A DNA stretch of 59,281 nucleotides from Clostridiales bacterium (GTDB lineage Bacteria > Bacillota > Clostridia > Lachnospirales > Lachnospiraceae), in assembly GCA_012837605.1 (NCBI GenBank), contig DUQV01000007.1, positions 1-59,281 on the forward strand, given 5' to 3'. The notes beneath the pieces were generated by a model. That model saw only the letters and a program-made list of their open reading frames with translations, did no database searches and was not told the DNA's origin. Made by a program: the position numbers and the translations under genes. This document shows positions 49,661 through 59,281 of this stretch, in pieces (within the stretch, counting starts at the first letter, position 1; each line of letters begins with the position of its first letter).

Positions 49661-49810
49661 GGAATTCTTCAAAGATTTCCTAGGGTTTTCACTATTAGTA
49701 TTCTTTAGATATATTATATATAAATCCTAGGAATTCTTTAAAGATTTCCTAGGGTTTTCACTATTAGTATTCTTTAGATATTATAAATAAACCCTAGGAA
49801 TTCTTTTCCC
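49661..49810. repeat. Tandem 67-69 bp repeat extending into the alr 3' end
   Basis: GGAATTCTT(C/T)AAAGATTTCCTAGGGTTTTCACTATTAGTATTCTTTAGATAT... starts at 49661 and 49730; partial third GGAATTC at 49797. Confidence 0.9.
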
Positions 49811-50911
49811 TACCGTACACACTAATTCATATGGAAATGAGTGTGACCACTTTGCTAATGTCTCCACGCTGATTACACTATCTCCCTCTTTTCCCAGCAG
49901 AGTAACCACATCACCCTGACTTACTCCTTCTATATCAGTGACATCAACCATAAAGTAATCCATGCAGATTCTTCCTATAATCGGTGCATACTGCCCTCTT
50001 ATAATAACCTTGCCTACATTTGACATATTTCTGGAATAACCGTCTGCATAGCCAACAGGAATGGTAGCTACCTTTGTTTTTCTGTTTGTAATATATGTTG
50101 AACCATAGCTAATACCGGTCCCGGCCTCTACTTCTTTGATATATACCACATGACTTTTTAATTCCATTGCGGGAATAAGGTTTAACGAACTGCGATTTAC
50201 TTCATCAGAAGGATATATTCCATACGTGACGATTCCGCATCTGACCATATCATACTCTGCTTCCGGAAATTCAATCACTCCTGCACTGTTAGAAATATGA
50301 CGTATCGGAATATGTATACCCTCATCACGTAACAAATCGTTAAAACGTTTAAACCTCTGTATTTGAAGCCTTGCACTCTCTTTATCTGCTTCGTCCGCCT
50401 TGGCAAAATGCGAAAACAATCCGTCAATATATATACCTTCAAGCGAAGCAATCTGCTTAATAATCTTTATACTCTCATAGGTATCGCTAAATCCAAGTCT
50501 TGACATGCCTGTGTCAACCTTGATATGAATTTTAGCTGTTTTGCCCTGCCTAATAGCTTCCTTGGCAAAATCCTTTGCCATTTCATACTGATACACAGTC
50601 TGCATAACATCATAAGATATTACGAGATTGTACTGCTCTTTTGGTGTGAATCCCAATATCAGAATAGGCTTTGTGATACCTGCCTTTCGAAGCTCTATAG
50701 CTTCTTCAATAATAGCTACGCCATAGGCATCTACTATACCGTTTTCAAGAGCTTTTGACACTGCGACCGCACCATGTCCATAAGCATCGGCCTTAACGAT
50801 AACCATTAGCTTTGTATTTTTATTAATACTGTTTCTTACATTAATTATATTATTCCTTATTGTATCAAGATTAATATTTGCCTGAACTCTATAATAGTCA
50901 CATCTATCCAA
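49781..50911 (-). CDS. alr: Alanine racemase
   Basis: MVIVKADAYGHGA (PLP Lys), HIKVDTGMSRLGF, RICMDYFMVDVT. Confidence 0.96.
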   Translation of the reverse strand: MDRCDYYRVQANINLDTIRNNIINVRNSINKNTKLMVIVKADAYGHGAVAVSKALENGIVDAYGVAIIEEAIELRKAGITKPILILGFTPKEQYNLVISYDVMQTVYQYEMAKDFAKEAIRQGKTAKIHIKVDTGMSRLGFSDTYESIKIIKQIASLEGIYIDGLFSHFAKADEADKESARLQIQRFKRFNDLLRDEGIHIPIRHISNSAGVIEFPEAEYDMVRCGIVTYGIYPSDEVNRSSLNLIPAMELKSHVVYIKEVEAGTGISYGSTYITNRKTKVATIPVGYADGYSRNMSNVGKVIIRGQYAPIIGRICMDYFMVDVTDIEGVSQGDVVTLLGKEGDSVISVETLAKWSHSFPYELVCTVGKRIPRVYL

Positions 50912-50982
50912 CTTATCTTCACCCGGTTTCTTGATTTTATACTTCTGCTATGTTGCTTAAAAGGTGCTTTCAGTATGATATG

Positions 50983-52530
50983 TCAGTTTTTAAGTCTAAG
51001 CACATCACTGATAGCATCAGTTATATCTCCGGCAGTTAAGGAGTATGTTCCGACTTTCTCCTTAGCAGTATCTCCCGCCAGTCCATGAATGTAAACACCA
51101 AGTGATGCGGCATCAAAGGCTTCCATTTTCTGAGCCATAAGACCTGCTATGATCCCGGTGAGAACATCACCACTTCCTGCTGTTGCCATTCCATTGTTAC
51201 CGGAGGTGTTTATATATTTCTTAGCGGAACATGAAACAATGGTTCTTGCACTTTTCAGTACATATACTAATTCATTATTATAAGAACACTGATTTGCAAT
51301 GTCAATTATATTATCAGATATATCATCCATACTAACACCAATTAATCTGGATAATTCCATAGGATGAGGAGTTAATATCGTATCTTTTGGCAATATGTCG
51401 GCTAACTTATTAATCCTATTATTGATTCGATTGCTATTTAATAAATTATTATTGTCTTTAGCACTGCTGTCTTCGATTATTTCAGCCAGTATATTGATTG
51501 CATCGGCATCAATAATTAATTGAGCCTTTTGTTCCTTTTTTATTATCATGTTGACAAGCTCTTTGGCTTTCCCGGACAGTCCCAGACCGGGACCGATAAC
51601 TATAACATCAGACCAGCTTATAACCGATGAAAGATCCTCATCTGTATCATAGGATGCAAACATCGCCTCCGAAAGAAGTGATTGTATAATATTGCGGTTT
51701 TTTGAGCTTGACAGAACCTTAACCATACCTGCACCGGTTCTTAAGCAGGCCTTGGCAGACAGATATGCCGCACCACTCATTCCTTCGCTTCCCGCTATAA
51801 CCAATACCTTGCCAAATGTCCCTTTATGTCCGTCATTTCTTCTTTTCGGAAGCAGACTTAAATCATCTAAAGTGTAACAGAAAGTATCTGCCTGAACGTT
51901 TTGTAAGGCTTCATGCGGGAAACCGATATCAGCCACGTATATTCTTCCGGCATAGTCAGCCCCGGGATATAATAACAGACCTTGTTTCATATATCCAAAG
52001 GTTATGGTATAATCTGCTTTTACTGCCACATTCATAATTTTTCCCGTATCTGCCGATATCCCTGACGGAATGTCTACAGAAAATACCTTGTGATTATCTT
52101 TGTTAATTTCTTTTACAATATCGGCAAGCCTTCCCTCAATAGGCTTAGTTAATCCTATGCCAAACATAGCATCAATTATTATATTATATTCATTGAAGCT
52201 GACGCTGTTATAAATACTTATACCTAAATTTTCAGCAATCGTAAGCTGAGCCTTCATCTGATCACTGCATTTTTCTCTTTGAAACGGCAAAAAAATTGCA
52301 ACTTGGTAGCCCTGCAGATGCAGGATTCTACCGGCTGCAACTCCATCTCCACCATTATTTCCGGGACCGCAAACAACCAATATGCGATCATTACGATTTA
52401 ATGATTTTTTTACAACTGAAACAATCTCCATTGCTGCTCTTTCCATAAGCACAAGGGGAGATATTTTGATAACTTCAATGGTATAATTATCGATATTTTT
52501 CATTTTAACAGAATCCACAATGTATTCCAT
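50983..52530 (-). CDS. nnr: Bifunctional NAD(P)H-hydrate epimerase / dehydratase
   Basis: VCGPGNNGGDGVAAGR, SVDIPSGISADTG, GSGDVLTGIIAGLMAQ. Confidence 0.95.
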   Translation of the reverse strand: MEYIVDSVKMKNIDNYTIEVIKISPLVLMERAAMEIVSVVKKSLNRNDRILVVCGPGNNGGDGVAAGRILHLQGYQVAIFLPFQREKCSDQMKAQLTIAENLGISIYNSVSFNEYNIIIDAMFGIGLTKPIEGRLADIVKEINKDNHKVFSVDIPSGISADTGKIMNVAVKADYTITFGYMKQGLLLYPGADYAGRIYVADIGFPHEALQNVQADTFCYTLDDLSLLPKRRNDGHKGTFGKVLVIAGSEGMSGAAYLSAKACLRTGAGMVKVLSSSKNRNIIQSLLSEAMFASYDTDEDLSSVISWSDVIVIGPGLGLSGKAKELVNMIIKKEQKAQLIIDADAINILAEIIEDSSAKDNNNLLNSNRINNRINKLADILPKDTILTPHPMELSRLIGVSMDDISDNIIDIANQCSYNNELVYVLKSARTIVSCSAKKYINTSGNNGMATAGSGDVLTGIIAGLMAQKMEAFDAASLGVYIHGLAGDTAKEKVGTYSLTAGDITDAISDVLRLKN

Positions 52531-52560
52531 TAAATCGCCTCACTCCATGAGTCTGTGCTT

Positions 52561-52953
52561 TTATCTGTTATATTGCCCCGAGGTTCTGTCTTCACCAATA
52601 ACGAAGGCATTCGCATAGTTCTTTGTATTGGTTATTGAAACATGTATATTCGTTATACCCAGTTTCTCAGCAAGCTCTGCTGCTTTATCATAAAGCTTCA
52701 CATAAGGCTTTCCTAATTCATCCCTCAGAACTTCAATCTCCTTAAATGATATGCCGCGAAAACCAGTACCGAACATCTTTACTACTGCTTCTTTTACTGC
52801 AAAATTACCTGCTGCTCTTTGCCATTTTCGGTCTATCAGTTTAATTTCATTCTCCGTAAAGCAGCGCCTTAAAAAGCCTTCTTTTTCACAGGCTTTACTT
52901 ATTCTGTCAACCTCAATTAAATCTATTCCAACACCGGTAATCAAGCACATCAT
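52561..52953 (-). CDS. acpS: Holo-[acyl-carrier-protein] synthase
   Basis: GVGIDLIEVDRI, FAVKEAVVKMFGTGF. Confidence 0.95.
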   Translation of the reverse strand: MMCLITGVGIDLIEVDRISKACEKEGFLRRCFTENEIKLIDRKWQRAAGNFAVKEAVVKMFGTGFRGISFKEIEVLRDELGKPYVKLYDKAAELAEKLGITNIHVSITNTKNYANAFVIGEDRTSGQYNR

Positions 52954-53585
52954 TCCTTAGTGTTCCTTTTATCTGGATTAATAGGATTATGCTTTAGGTC
53001 AAAAATCTCAATAATATCCGAGCCTAAGACATCATGCATATATGTATATATTTTATTGATATCTGCCTCTATATCATTTTTAGCAAGAATTTTCATTTTT
53101 AATTCATCTCTGGTCTTTTTTATCCATTTTGATATATTTTCAAGCTCCTTATGATTATTATTCAATCTCTCATAACAATTTTTTAGGCTTTCCAGCAGAA
53201 GCTCTTCATTGGCTTCTTTAATTTTATAAGGAAGCTCCGATAGCCGTTCCGAAGATCTATCTATCTTGTTGTTCAATTCATATATAAATCTCTTATTCCG
53301 CTCTACCCTTTTTTCCCTTGATTTACTGTGCAGATCATTCGCAGTCTCCATATTTGTTACAATATCTGATAAAAGAGACTTTTTCAGCTTCTTCATATCC
53401 TTGATATCATTAACCATCTTCCCCTGTTTTTTTAACAATTGATTTACCTTTTGCTCAAGCTCCTTAATGCGGGATGATTTTAATTCATCAGGAAATAATT
53501 CGTGCCATCTGCTATCTAATGTTAGTATTGGGAATTTTTTATTCTTAATAATATTAAGATAATTACTGCGTTTTCTTTTACTCAT
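52950..53585 (-). CDS. Hypothetical coiled-coil protein
   Basis: ORF rich in K/E/L heptad-like segments; 4-bp overlap with acpS. Confidence 0.6.
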   Translation of the reverse strand: MSKRKRSNYLNIIKNKKFPILTLDSRWHELFPDELKSSRIKELEQKVNQLLKKQGKMVNDIKDMKKLKKSLLSDIVTNMETANDLHSKSREKRVERNKRFIYELNNKIDRSSERLSELPYKIKEANEELLLESLKNCYERLNNNHKELENISKWIKKTRDELKMKILAKNDIEADINKIYTYMHDVLGSDIIEIFDLKHNPINPDKRNTKE

Positions 53586-53615
53586 ATATCAGCCGCCTTC
53601 AGAAAGACATATATT

Positions 53616-54263
53616 TTATTTGTTGTCGGAATCCTGCAATTCAGACAGCTTGTAAGACAACTTCATTAAGCTCTCTTCAAGGTGTACATTTTCAACAACT
53701 ACACTCTCATGCAAATGCAGATCTGTCGGAGCGAAGTTCCATATACTTTTTACACCCCATTTTACCAGATTGGAAGCAATCTGCGGTGCCTTTGCTTTAG
53801 GTAAGGTCAAAACAGCTATATCTACCGAATTCAATTTAACGAACTCTTCCATTTCATCAATGTATTTAACCTCTATACCGCGAATTGTAAGACCCACAAG
53901 TCTGGGATTTATATCAAAAATACATTTAACATAGAATCCTCTGCGTTCAAAATCTGTATAATTGGCTAATGCCTGTCCCAGATTACCTGCACCGACGATA
54001 ATCATGTTGTATTTATTATCAAGTCCTAATATTTTTCCTATCTCAGTATGAAGATACTCAACATTATATCCATATCCTTGTTGACCAAATCCACCAAAAT
54101 TATTAAGGTCCTGTCTAATCTGTGATGCAGTTACTTTCATTTTCTCACTCAGCTCTTTAGAAGAAATACGTACAACATCCTTCTCCAATAAATCTCCTAA
54201 ATAGCGATAATACCTGGGTAATCTGTCAATAACTGCCTTAGATATACGCTTTTTCTGCAACAC
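53616..54263 (-). CDS. rex: Redox-sensing transcriptional repressor Rex
   Basis: ISKAVIDRLPRYYRYLGDLLEKDVVRISSKELSEKM, IIVGAGNLGQALANY; GTG start at 54263 after AAAGGAGG. Confidence 0.96.
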   Translation of the reverse strand: MLQKKRISKAVIDRLPRYYRYLGDLLEKDVVRISSKELSEKMKVTASQIRQDLNNFGGFGQQGYGYNVEYLHTEIGKILGLDNKYNMIIVGAGNLGQALANYTDFERRGFYVKCIFDINPRLVGLTIRGIEVKYIDEMEEFVKLNSVDIAVLTLPKAKAPQIASNLVKWGVKSIWNFAPTDLHLHESVVVENVHLEESLMKLSYKLSELQDSDNK

Positions 54264-54501
54264 CTTATCCTCCTTTCGGCGAATGAATCTATATGGATTA
54301 TTATATTTGATTGTTAAGAATAAGTCAATCAATTGCATAGCCAATCTGAATGTCAAAAAGCTCCTGAATCCTAGCATTACCCTAACATATCATAATATAC
54401 ATCAGCACGATTCCGACCGTGCTTTACTTGGTTTTTAGGTTATGATAGAATAATTAAGCTATGATTTTTATAACGAAGATAATTGAAAGAGGTTTTATAT
54501 C

Positions 54502-56478
54502 ATGGTATTGTCATGTAATAATATCAGCAAATCCTTTGGAACAACAGAGATTCTTAAGGATGTCAGCTTTCATATAAATGACAGAGAGAAGGCTGCCATA
54601 GTAGGGATTAACGGGTCAGGTAAATCCACTTTGCTTAAAATTATAGTTGGCGAACTGACTGCCGATGAGGGTACTGTTATTCTTGCTAAGGGCAGTACCA
54701 TTGGATATCTTTCTCAACAGCAGGATTTAACATCTGAAAATACCATTTATGAGGAGATGTACAGCGTAAAGCAGGAATTAACACAGTTAGATGAAAAAAT
54801 CCGCAAATTGGAGCTTAAGATGAAGCATGCTGTAGGAAAGGAACTGGAGCATATGCTTCAAACTTATACCAGACTGACTCATGAATTCGAAATACAAAAC
54901 GGCTATGCCTACAAAAGCGAGGTTATAGGCATACTTAAAGGCTTGGGATTTACCGAGGAGGATTTTGACAAGAGAATTAACACTCTATCGGGAGGTCAAA
55001 AAACCCGGATTGCCCTTGGTAAGCTTCTTCTTTCACAGCCAAGCATCCTTCTTCTTGATGAGCCTACCAACCATCTTGACCTCATATCTATTGCATGGTT
55101 GGAAACATACCTGTTGAATTACAATGGGGCTGTGATTGTAGTAGCCCATGACAGATATTTTCTTGATAAGGTTGTTACAAAGATTATTGAGATTGACCAC
55201 AGAAAAGCAAACACCTATCTTGGAAACTATTCTGACTATGTATACAAAAAAAACATGCAGCAAAATGCTTTACTAAGAGCATACAACAACCAGCAAAGGG
55301 AAATCAAACGCCAGGAAGAGATAATAGCCAAGCTGCGTTCCTTTAACAGAGAAAAATCCATCCGTCGGGCTGAAAGCCGCGAGAAGATGCTTGAGAAAAT
55401 CGAACGGATTGAAAAGCCTGTGGAAAATATGCAGATGCATTTTACATTGGAACCAAGGATAACAAGCGGAAATGATGTATTAAGCGTTGAAGGGCTTTCA
55501 AAATCATATGGCAATCTTAAGCTGTTTACAGATATCAGCTTTGAGATAAAGCGGGGTGAAAAAGTTGCGATTATAGGTAATAACGGTACAGGAAAAACCA
55601 CTATTCTTAAGATTATCACAAGCTCTGTGGCTCCGGATGCAGGTAAAATACAATTTGGCAGTAAGGTTCACATAGGTTATTACGATCAGGAGATGCAGCA
55701 GCTTAATCCGAATAAAACACTATTTGACGAGCTGCAGGATGCATACCCGCATCTTGATAATACTACGGTCAGAAACATACTTGCTGCATTCCTGTTCACA
55801 GAGGATGATGTGTTTAAAAAGATAAAGTATATAAGCGGTGGTGAACGGGGAAGAGTCTCACTTGCTAAGCTGATGCTGTCAGAGGCTAATTTCCTAATCC
55901 TTGATGAGCCTACCAACCATCTGGACATAACCTCAAAGGAAATACTTGAAAATGTACTTAACTCCTATAGCGGAACAATCCTATATGTATCTCATGACCG
56001 TTATTTTATTAATAAAACCGCAACAAGAATTCTGGATCTGACCGATAATCAGCTGCTTAATTATATAGGCAATTATGATTATTACTTAGAGAAAAAACCT
56101 GTAGTTGAGGCAGCATACTTAAGTAAAGTTTCTGAGGAGCGATCAAACGAAGCTCATGGCCTTCCTTGGTCCGGTACCAAGACCTCTGATATTAACAGCG
56201 ATGAACCGTTAAGTAGCAATAAGCTTTCATGGCAAAAGCAAAAGGAAGAACAGGCAAGAATCCGCAAAATAAAAAATGACCTGAAAAAGACTGAAGATGA
56301 AATTCACCAACTGGAACTAAAAAACGAAGAGATCGATACTCTTTTACTGCAAGAAGAGATCTTTACAAATCCTCAAAAACTCATGGAACTGCACACCGAG
56401 AAAAAAAATATAGAAGCACGGCTTGAAAAACTGCTGGAACAATGGGAGCAGTTGGCAGCTGAAGAGCAAAAATTATAG
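54502..56478 (+). CDS. ABC-F family ATP-binding cassette protein
   Basis: Two ABC domains (GINGSGKSTLL, GNNGTGKTTIL; LSGGQKTR, ISGGERGR), C-terminal coiled coil, no TMs. Confidence 0.95.
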   Translation: MVLSCNNISKSFGTTEILKDVSFHINDREKAAIVGINGSGKSTLLKIIVGELTADEGTVILAKGSTIGYLSQQQDLTSENTIYEEMYSVKQELTQLDEKIRKLELKMKHAVGKELEHMLQTYTRLTHEFEIQNGYAYKSEVIGILKGLGFTEEDFDKRINTLSGGQKTRIALGKLLLSQPSILLLDEPTNHLDLISIAWLETYLLNYNGAVIVVAHDRYFLDKVVTKIIEIDHRKANTYLGNYSDYVYKKNMQQNALLRAYNNQQREIKRQEEIIAKLRSFNREKSIRRAESREKMLEKIERIEKPVENMQMHFTLEPRITSGNDVLSVEGLSKSYGNLKLFTDISFEIKRGEKVAIIGNNGTGKTTILKIITSSVAPDAGKIQFGSKVHIGYYDQEMQQLNPNKTLFDELQDAYPHLDNTTVRNILAAFLFTEDDVFKKIKYISGGERGRVSLAKLMLSEANFLILDEPTNHLDITSKEILENVLNSYSGTILYVSHDRYFINKTATRILDLTDNQLLNYIGNYDYYLEKKPVVEAAYLSKVSEERSNEAHGLPWSGTKTSDINSDEPLSSNKLSWQKQKEEQARIRKIKNDLKKTEDEIHQLELKNEEIDTLLLQEEIFTNPQKLMELHTEKKNIEARLEKLLEQWEQLAAEEQKL

Positions 56479-56843
56479 AACATATACGGGATTTCATAAC
56501 TGCACAAATATAGAACAAACATGGGATTTCATAACTGCATATATCTTATAATCAAAATGAAAGCGAATTGAGCAATAAGCTGTGAAAGAGAATTCATAAT
56601 CGTATAGGGGAGCTGCTGGTATATATCATGCACCCTTAGAAGAACGGCTGCCATATTTGTGTGATCGTAAGCGGACTTTAGTCCGATTAAGACACACAAA
56701 TATGGCAGATGTACTTGTACGGGTGTGTGATGTATATCGGCAGCTCCCCTATACGATTATGAATTCTCGTCGTCTGTTTATATCTCAATTCGCTTTCTAA
56801 TCATTATATTTGTGCAGTTATGAAATTCCGTATATGTTCTATA
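56474..56843. repeat. Long imperfect palindrome spanning abcF stop to GntR stop
   Basis: TATAGAACATATACGG (56474-56489) and its exact complement (56828-56843); 39-bp outer stem with one mismatch; inner CTGCCATATTTGTGTG/CACACAAATATGGCAG and CGGACTTTAGTCCG. Confidence 0.95.
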
Positions 56844-57507
56844 GTCCCTGTTCTGTTATGTTTTGTATTGTGTTTATCATGTGTTCATGAGCAAGAGCTT
56901 CAGCTAAATCTTTATCACGTTTCTTGATGGCTTCTACAATGGCGGCATGTTCTTTTCTGGATTGTTCAGCCCTATAAGGTCTTGAGAGTGTAATCTTTCG
57001 AACGCGTTCAACATACTGATGGAAATCTGACAGCACATGATTTAATATCTTGCTTCCTGATGCCTTATAAAGCAGATCATGAAATTTATTATCCAGCTCT
57101 ACAAGCTGACTATAGTGGCTTCTTCTTGCATGAAAATCAGATAAATATAATATCTCTTCCAATTCTTCAATCTGAGCATTAGTAATATTCTCGCAAGCCC
57201 ATTTTGCACACAGACCTTCAAGATAAGAGCGTATGGTATATATATCATGAATGTCCTTCTTGGTAATTCCGGTTACATAAGCTCCTTTGTTAGGTATGAT
57301 ATTTACTAATCCCTCAAGCTCCAGCTGTCGAAGTGCTTCTCTAACCGGAGTTCTGCTTACTCCAAGCTCGGCAGCAATGGCATTTTCCTTCAGTTCTTCA
57401 TTTTCATTATAATATCCCGCCAGAATCTTCTCCCTGATAGAATTGTATACTCTACCTCTAAGAGAATACCTGTCTGCTATCTCTTTTTGAATATTGATTT
57501 CCATCAA
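56839..57507 (-). CDS. GntR-family (FadR/FCD) transcriptional regulator
   Basis: RVYNSIREKILAGYYNENEELKENAIAAELGVSRTPVREALRQLELEGLV plus FCD domain. Confidence 0.95.
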   Translation of the reverse strand: MMEINIQKEIADRYSLRGRVYNSIREKILAGYYNENEELKENAIAAELGVSRTPVREALRQLELEGLVNIIPNKGAYVTGITKKDIHDIYTIRSYLEGLCAKWACENITNAQIEELEEILYLSDFHARRSHYSQLVELDNKFHDLLYKASGSKILNHVLSDFHQYVERVRKITLSRPYRAEQSRKEHAAIVEAIKKRDKDLAEALAHEHMINTIQNITEQGL

Positions 57508-57571
57508 GGAACTTCCTCCTTAATCTACATGCAATCATGCAATTTCTCATATGCCTGCAATTTTCATATTC

Positions 57572-58756
57572 CTACAGTTTCTCAATGGTTTCCATCAGAT
57601 AATCGGCAAATTCTTCACCGGTAGCTCCTGTGTCTCTGCCTGTTATAACCAGCTTCTTCTCGGTTACAGTGCAGATATCCAATGCTTTATACAGCTTATC
57701 AGCTTCCTTAGTATAGCCAATATGTGCAAGAAGCATGGCTCCGGCACGAATCATGCTGCATGGATCCGCATATATTTCTCTGCCTTCCCTGACCATTCTG
57801 GGTGCTGAACCGTGAATAGCTTCAAACATTGCATAACGTTTGCCAATATTGGCACTTCCGGCTGTACCTACACCGCCTTGGAATTCTGCTGCTTCATCTG
57901 TTATGATATCTCCGTATAGATTAGGCAGTACTACAACCTGGAAATCCTTTCTTCTCTTCTCATCCACAAGCTTGGCTGTCATTATATCAATATACCAGTC
58001 ATCCGCTGCTATATCAGGATATTCCTTGGCTGTCTTATAGAATATATCAAGAAACTTACCGTCTGTCGTCTTAATAATATTAGCCTTTGTAACTGCGGTA
58101 ACTCTGGTCTTGTTGTTAGTCTTTGCATATTCAAATGCTGCCTTAATAATACGTTCACAGCCCTGACTTGTAACCACAGTAAAGTCAACCCCAAGATCCT
58201 CTGTTACATTGACACCTTTACTGCCTACCGCATAAGCCCCTTCTGTGTTCTCACGGAAGAATGTCCAGTCAATGCCTTGTTCAGGAATCCTTACAGGTCT
58301 GACATTGGCAAACAGATCCAGTTCCTTTCTCATGGCTACATTGGCACTTTCAACATTAGGCCAGGGATCGCCTTTTCTTGGAGTAGTTGTAGGTCCTTTT
58401 AGAATAACGTGACATTCCTTGATTTCCTCCAAAACTGCAGGAGGAATTGCTGCATTTTCCTCTGCTCTTCTTTCAATAGTAAGACCTTCTATATTTTTAA
58501 AAACCACCTTGCCGGATTTAACATCATCCTTTAATAGGTATTCTAAAACTCTCTGAGCCTGTGCTGTGATTGCAGGTCCTATACCGTCTCCACCACATAC
58601 ACCGACAATAATCTGATTCAAGGATTTGTAATCAATAAAATCTCCCTGACTCTTCATTTTCTCTACTCTTTCCAACTGCTCTGCAAGCAGCTGTCCGAAT
58701 TTCTCCTTAGCCGCTTCAATTTGCTCTGTTTTATACATCTTCAACCTCCAAATCAT
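57572..58756 (-). CDS. icd: Isocitrate/isopropylmalate dehydrogenase family, probable isocitrate dehydrogenase
   Basis: VCGGDGIGPAITAQAQRVL, RENTEGAYAVGSKG, NLYGDIITDEAAEFQGGVGTAGSANIG. Confidence 0.88.
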   Translation of the reverse strand: MIWRLKMYKTEQIEAAKEKFGQLLAEQLERVEKMKSQGDFIDYKSLNQIIVGVCGGDGIGPAITAQAQRVLEYLLKDDVKSGKVVFKNIEGLTIERRAEENAAIPPAVLEEIKECHVILKGPTTTPRKGDPWPNVESANVAMRKELDLFANVRPVRIPEQGIDWTFFRENTEGAYAVGSKGVNVTEDLGVDFTVVTSQGCERIIKAAFEYAKTNNKTRVTAVTKANIIKTTDGKFLDIFYKTAKEYPDIAADDWYIDIMTAKLVDEKRRKDFQVVVLPNLYGDIITDEAAEFQGGVGTAGSANIGKRYAMFEAIHGSAPRMVREGREIYADPCSMIRAGAMLLAHIGYTKEADKLYKALDICTVTEKKLVITGRDTGATGEEFADYLMETIEKL

Positions 58757-58822
58757 CTGATTATATTATTAGGTTTTAAAATAAAATACCAGATTTTATT
58801 GTATGTTAAGGAGTCAGGGTTG

Positions 58823-59281
58823 TCAACCCACAGTTCCAAGCTCTTCCTTAGCTTTATTAATAGCACTTATCATTTCTTCGTCTGTAATCACAGTGATTCT
58901 ACCGCTGTCGTATTGTTCATCCACCCATTCCTTAACCTTTGCTACAAGAGGATGGTTCTTATCATAAGCCATGTCGCCCTTAAGCTTATAATAGCAGTTT
59001 ATCCAATGGGCAATACCGGCAAATCCGGAGGTGTTCGATACTGCTACTCTTGCAGGCCGGTTTAAAAATTTCTCAGTGTCAAAAATATTATAGATTTCCT
59101 CATTCTTAATCAGACCGTCAGCATGAATACCGGCTCTCGTAACATTGAAATTTCGACCTACAAAAGGAGTTCTTGAAGGAACTCTGTAGCCTATCTCCTT
59201 CTCATAGTATTCGGCTATCTCAGTTATTACTCTTGTATCCATACCATCAAGAGTACCCTTAAGCTGGGCATACTCAAAAAC
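58823..59281 (-). CDS. C-terminal part of a homocitrate synthase-like acyltransferase, probable Re-citrate synthase (truncated by window edge)
   Basis: FEYAQLKGTLDGMDTRVITEIAEYYEKEIGYRVPSRTPFVGRNFNVTRAGIHADGLIKNEEIYNIFDTEKFLNRP; adjacent to icd; frame open to 59281. Confidence 0.75.
   Translation of the reverse strand, partial: VFEYAQLKGTLDGMDTRVITEIAEYYEKEIGYRVPSRTPFVGRNFNVTRAGIHADGLIKNEEIYNIFDTEKFLNRPARVAVSNTSGFAGIAHWINCYYKLKGDMAYDKNHPLVAKVKEWVDEQYDSGRITVITDEEMISAINKAKEELGTVG

Noticed and set aside
54306-54325. Rex operator-like TTGTTAAGAATAAGTCAA upstream of rex
   Set aside because: Only one good half-site (TTGTTAA); other half does not match TTAACAA, so autoregulation is not supported.

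Overview
59.3 kb of an AT-rich Firmicutes chromosome; gene content and order suggest Clostridia/Lachnospiraceae (inference). From about 7.8 kb to the right edge it is mostly ordinary core genome: thiN-rpe-rsgA-prkC-prpC-rlmN-rsmB-yugP-fmt-def-priA-murE, comEC/comEA, a two-component system, argJBD/argG, maf, asnA, rlmH, alr/mazF, nnr/acpS/rex, an ABC-F gene, and a GntR-icd-Re-citrate-synthase-like cluster. The left ~7.4 kb is accessory DNA: an integrative/mobilizable element with a Tn916-type excisionase, a CRESS-type Rep (HUH endonuclease plus SF3 helicase), an FtsK/TcpA-like ATPase, a small OB-like protein and a divergent HTH regulator. The strongest signal is directly upstream of rep. On the rep-coding strand, a perfect 11-bp stem presents the nonanucleotide TAGTATTAC, and two tandem hexamers (TGTCAG TGTCAG) abut the 3' stem, with a third copy about 50 bp away. 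This is the layout of a circovirus-type rolling-circle origin, here in a bacterial element. Other unexplained structures: a 370-bp stop-to-stop palindrome (56474-56843), a nested hairpin/13-mer array after argG (35751-35924), a family of short GGTRNCWGRYACC-like palindromes at gene ends and in the murE leader, a 67-69 bp tandem repeat running into the alr 3' end, and a candidate small RNA at about 47.7 kb. All calls come from reading the sequence; no database search was run.
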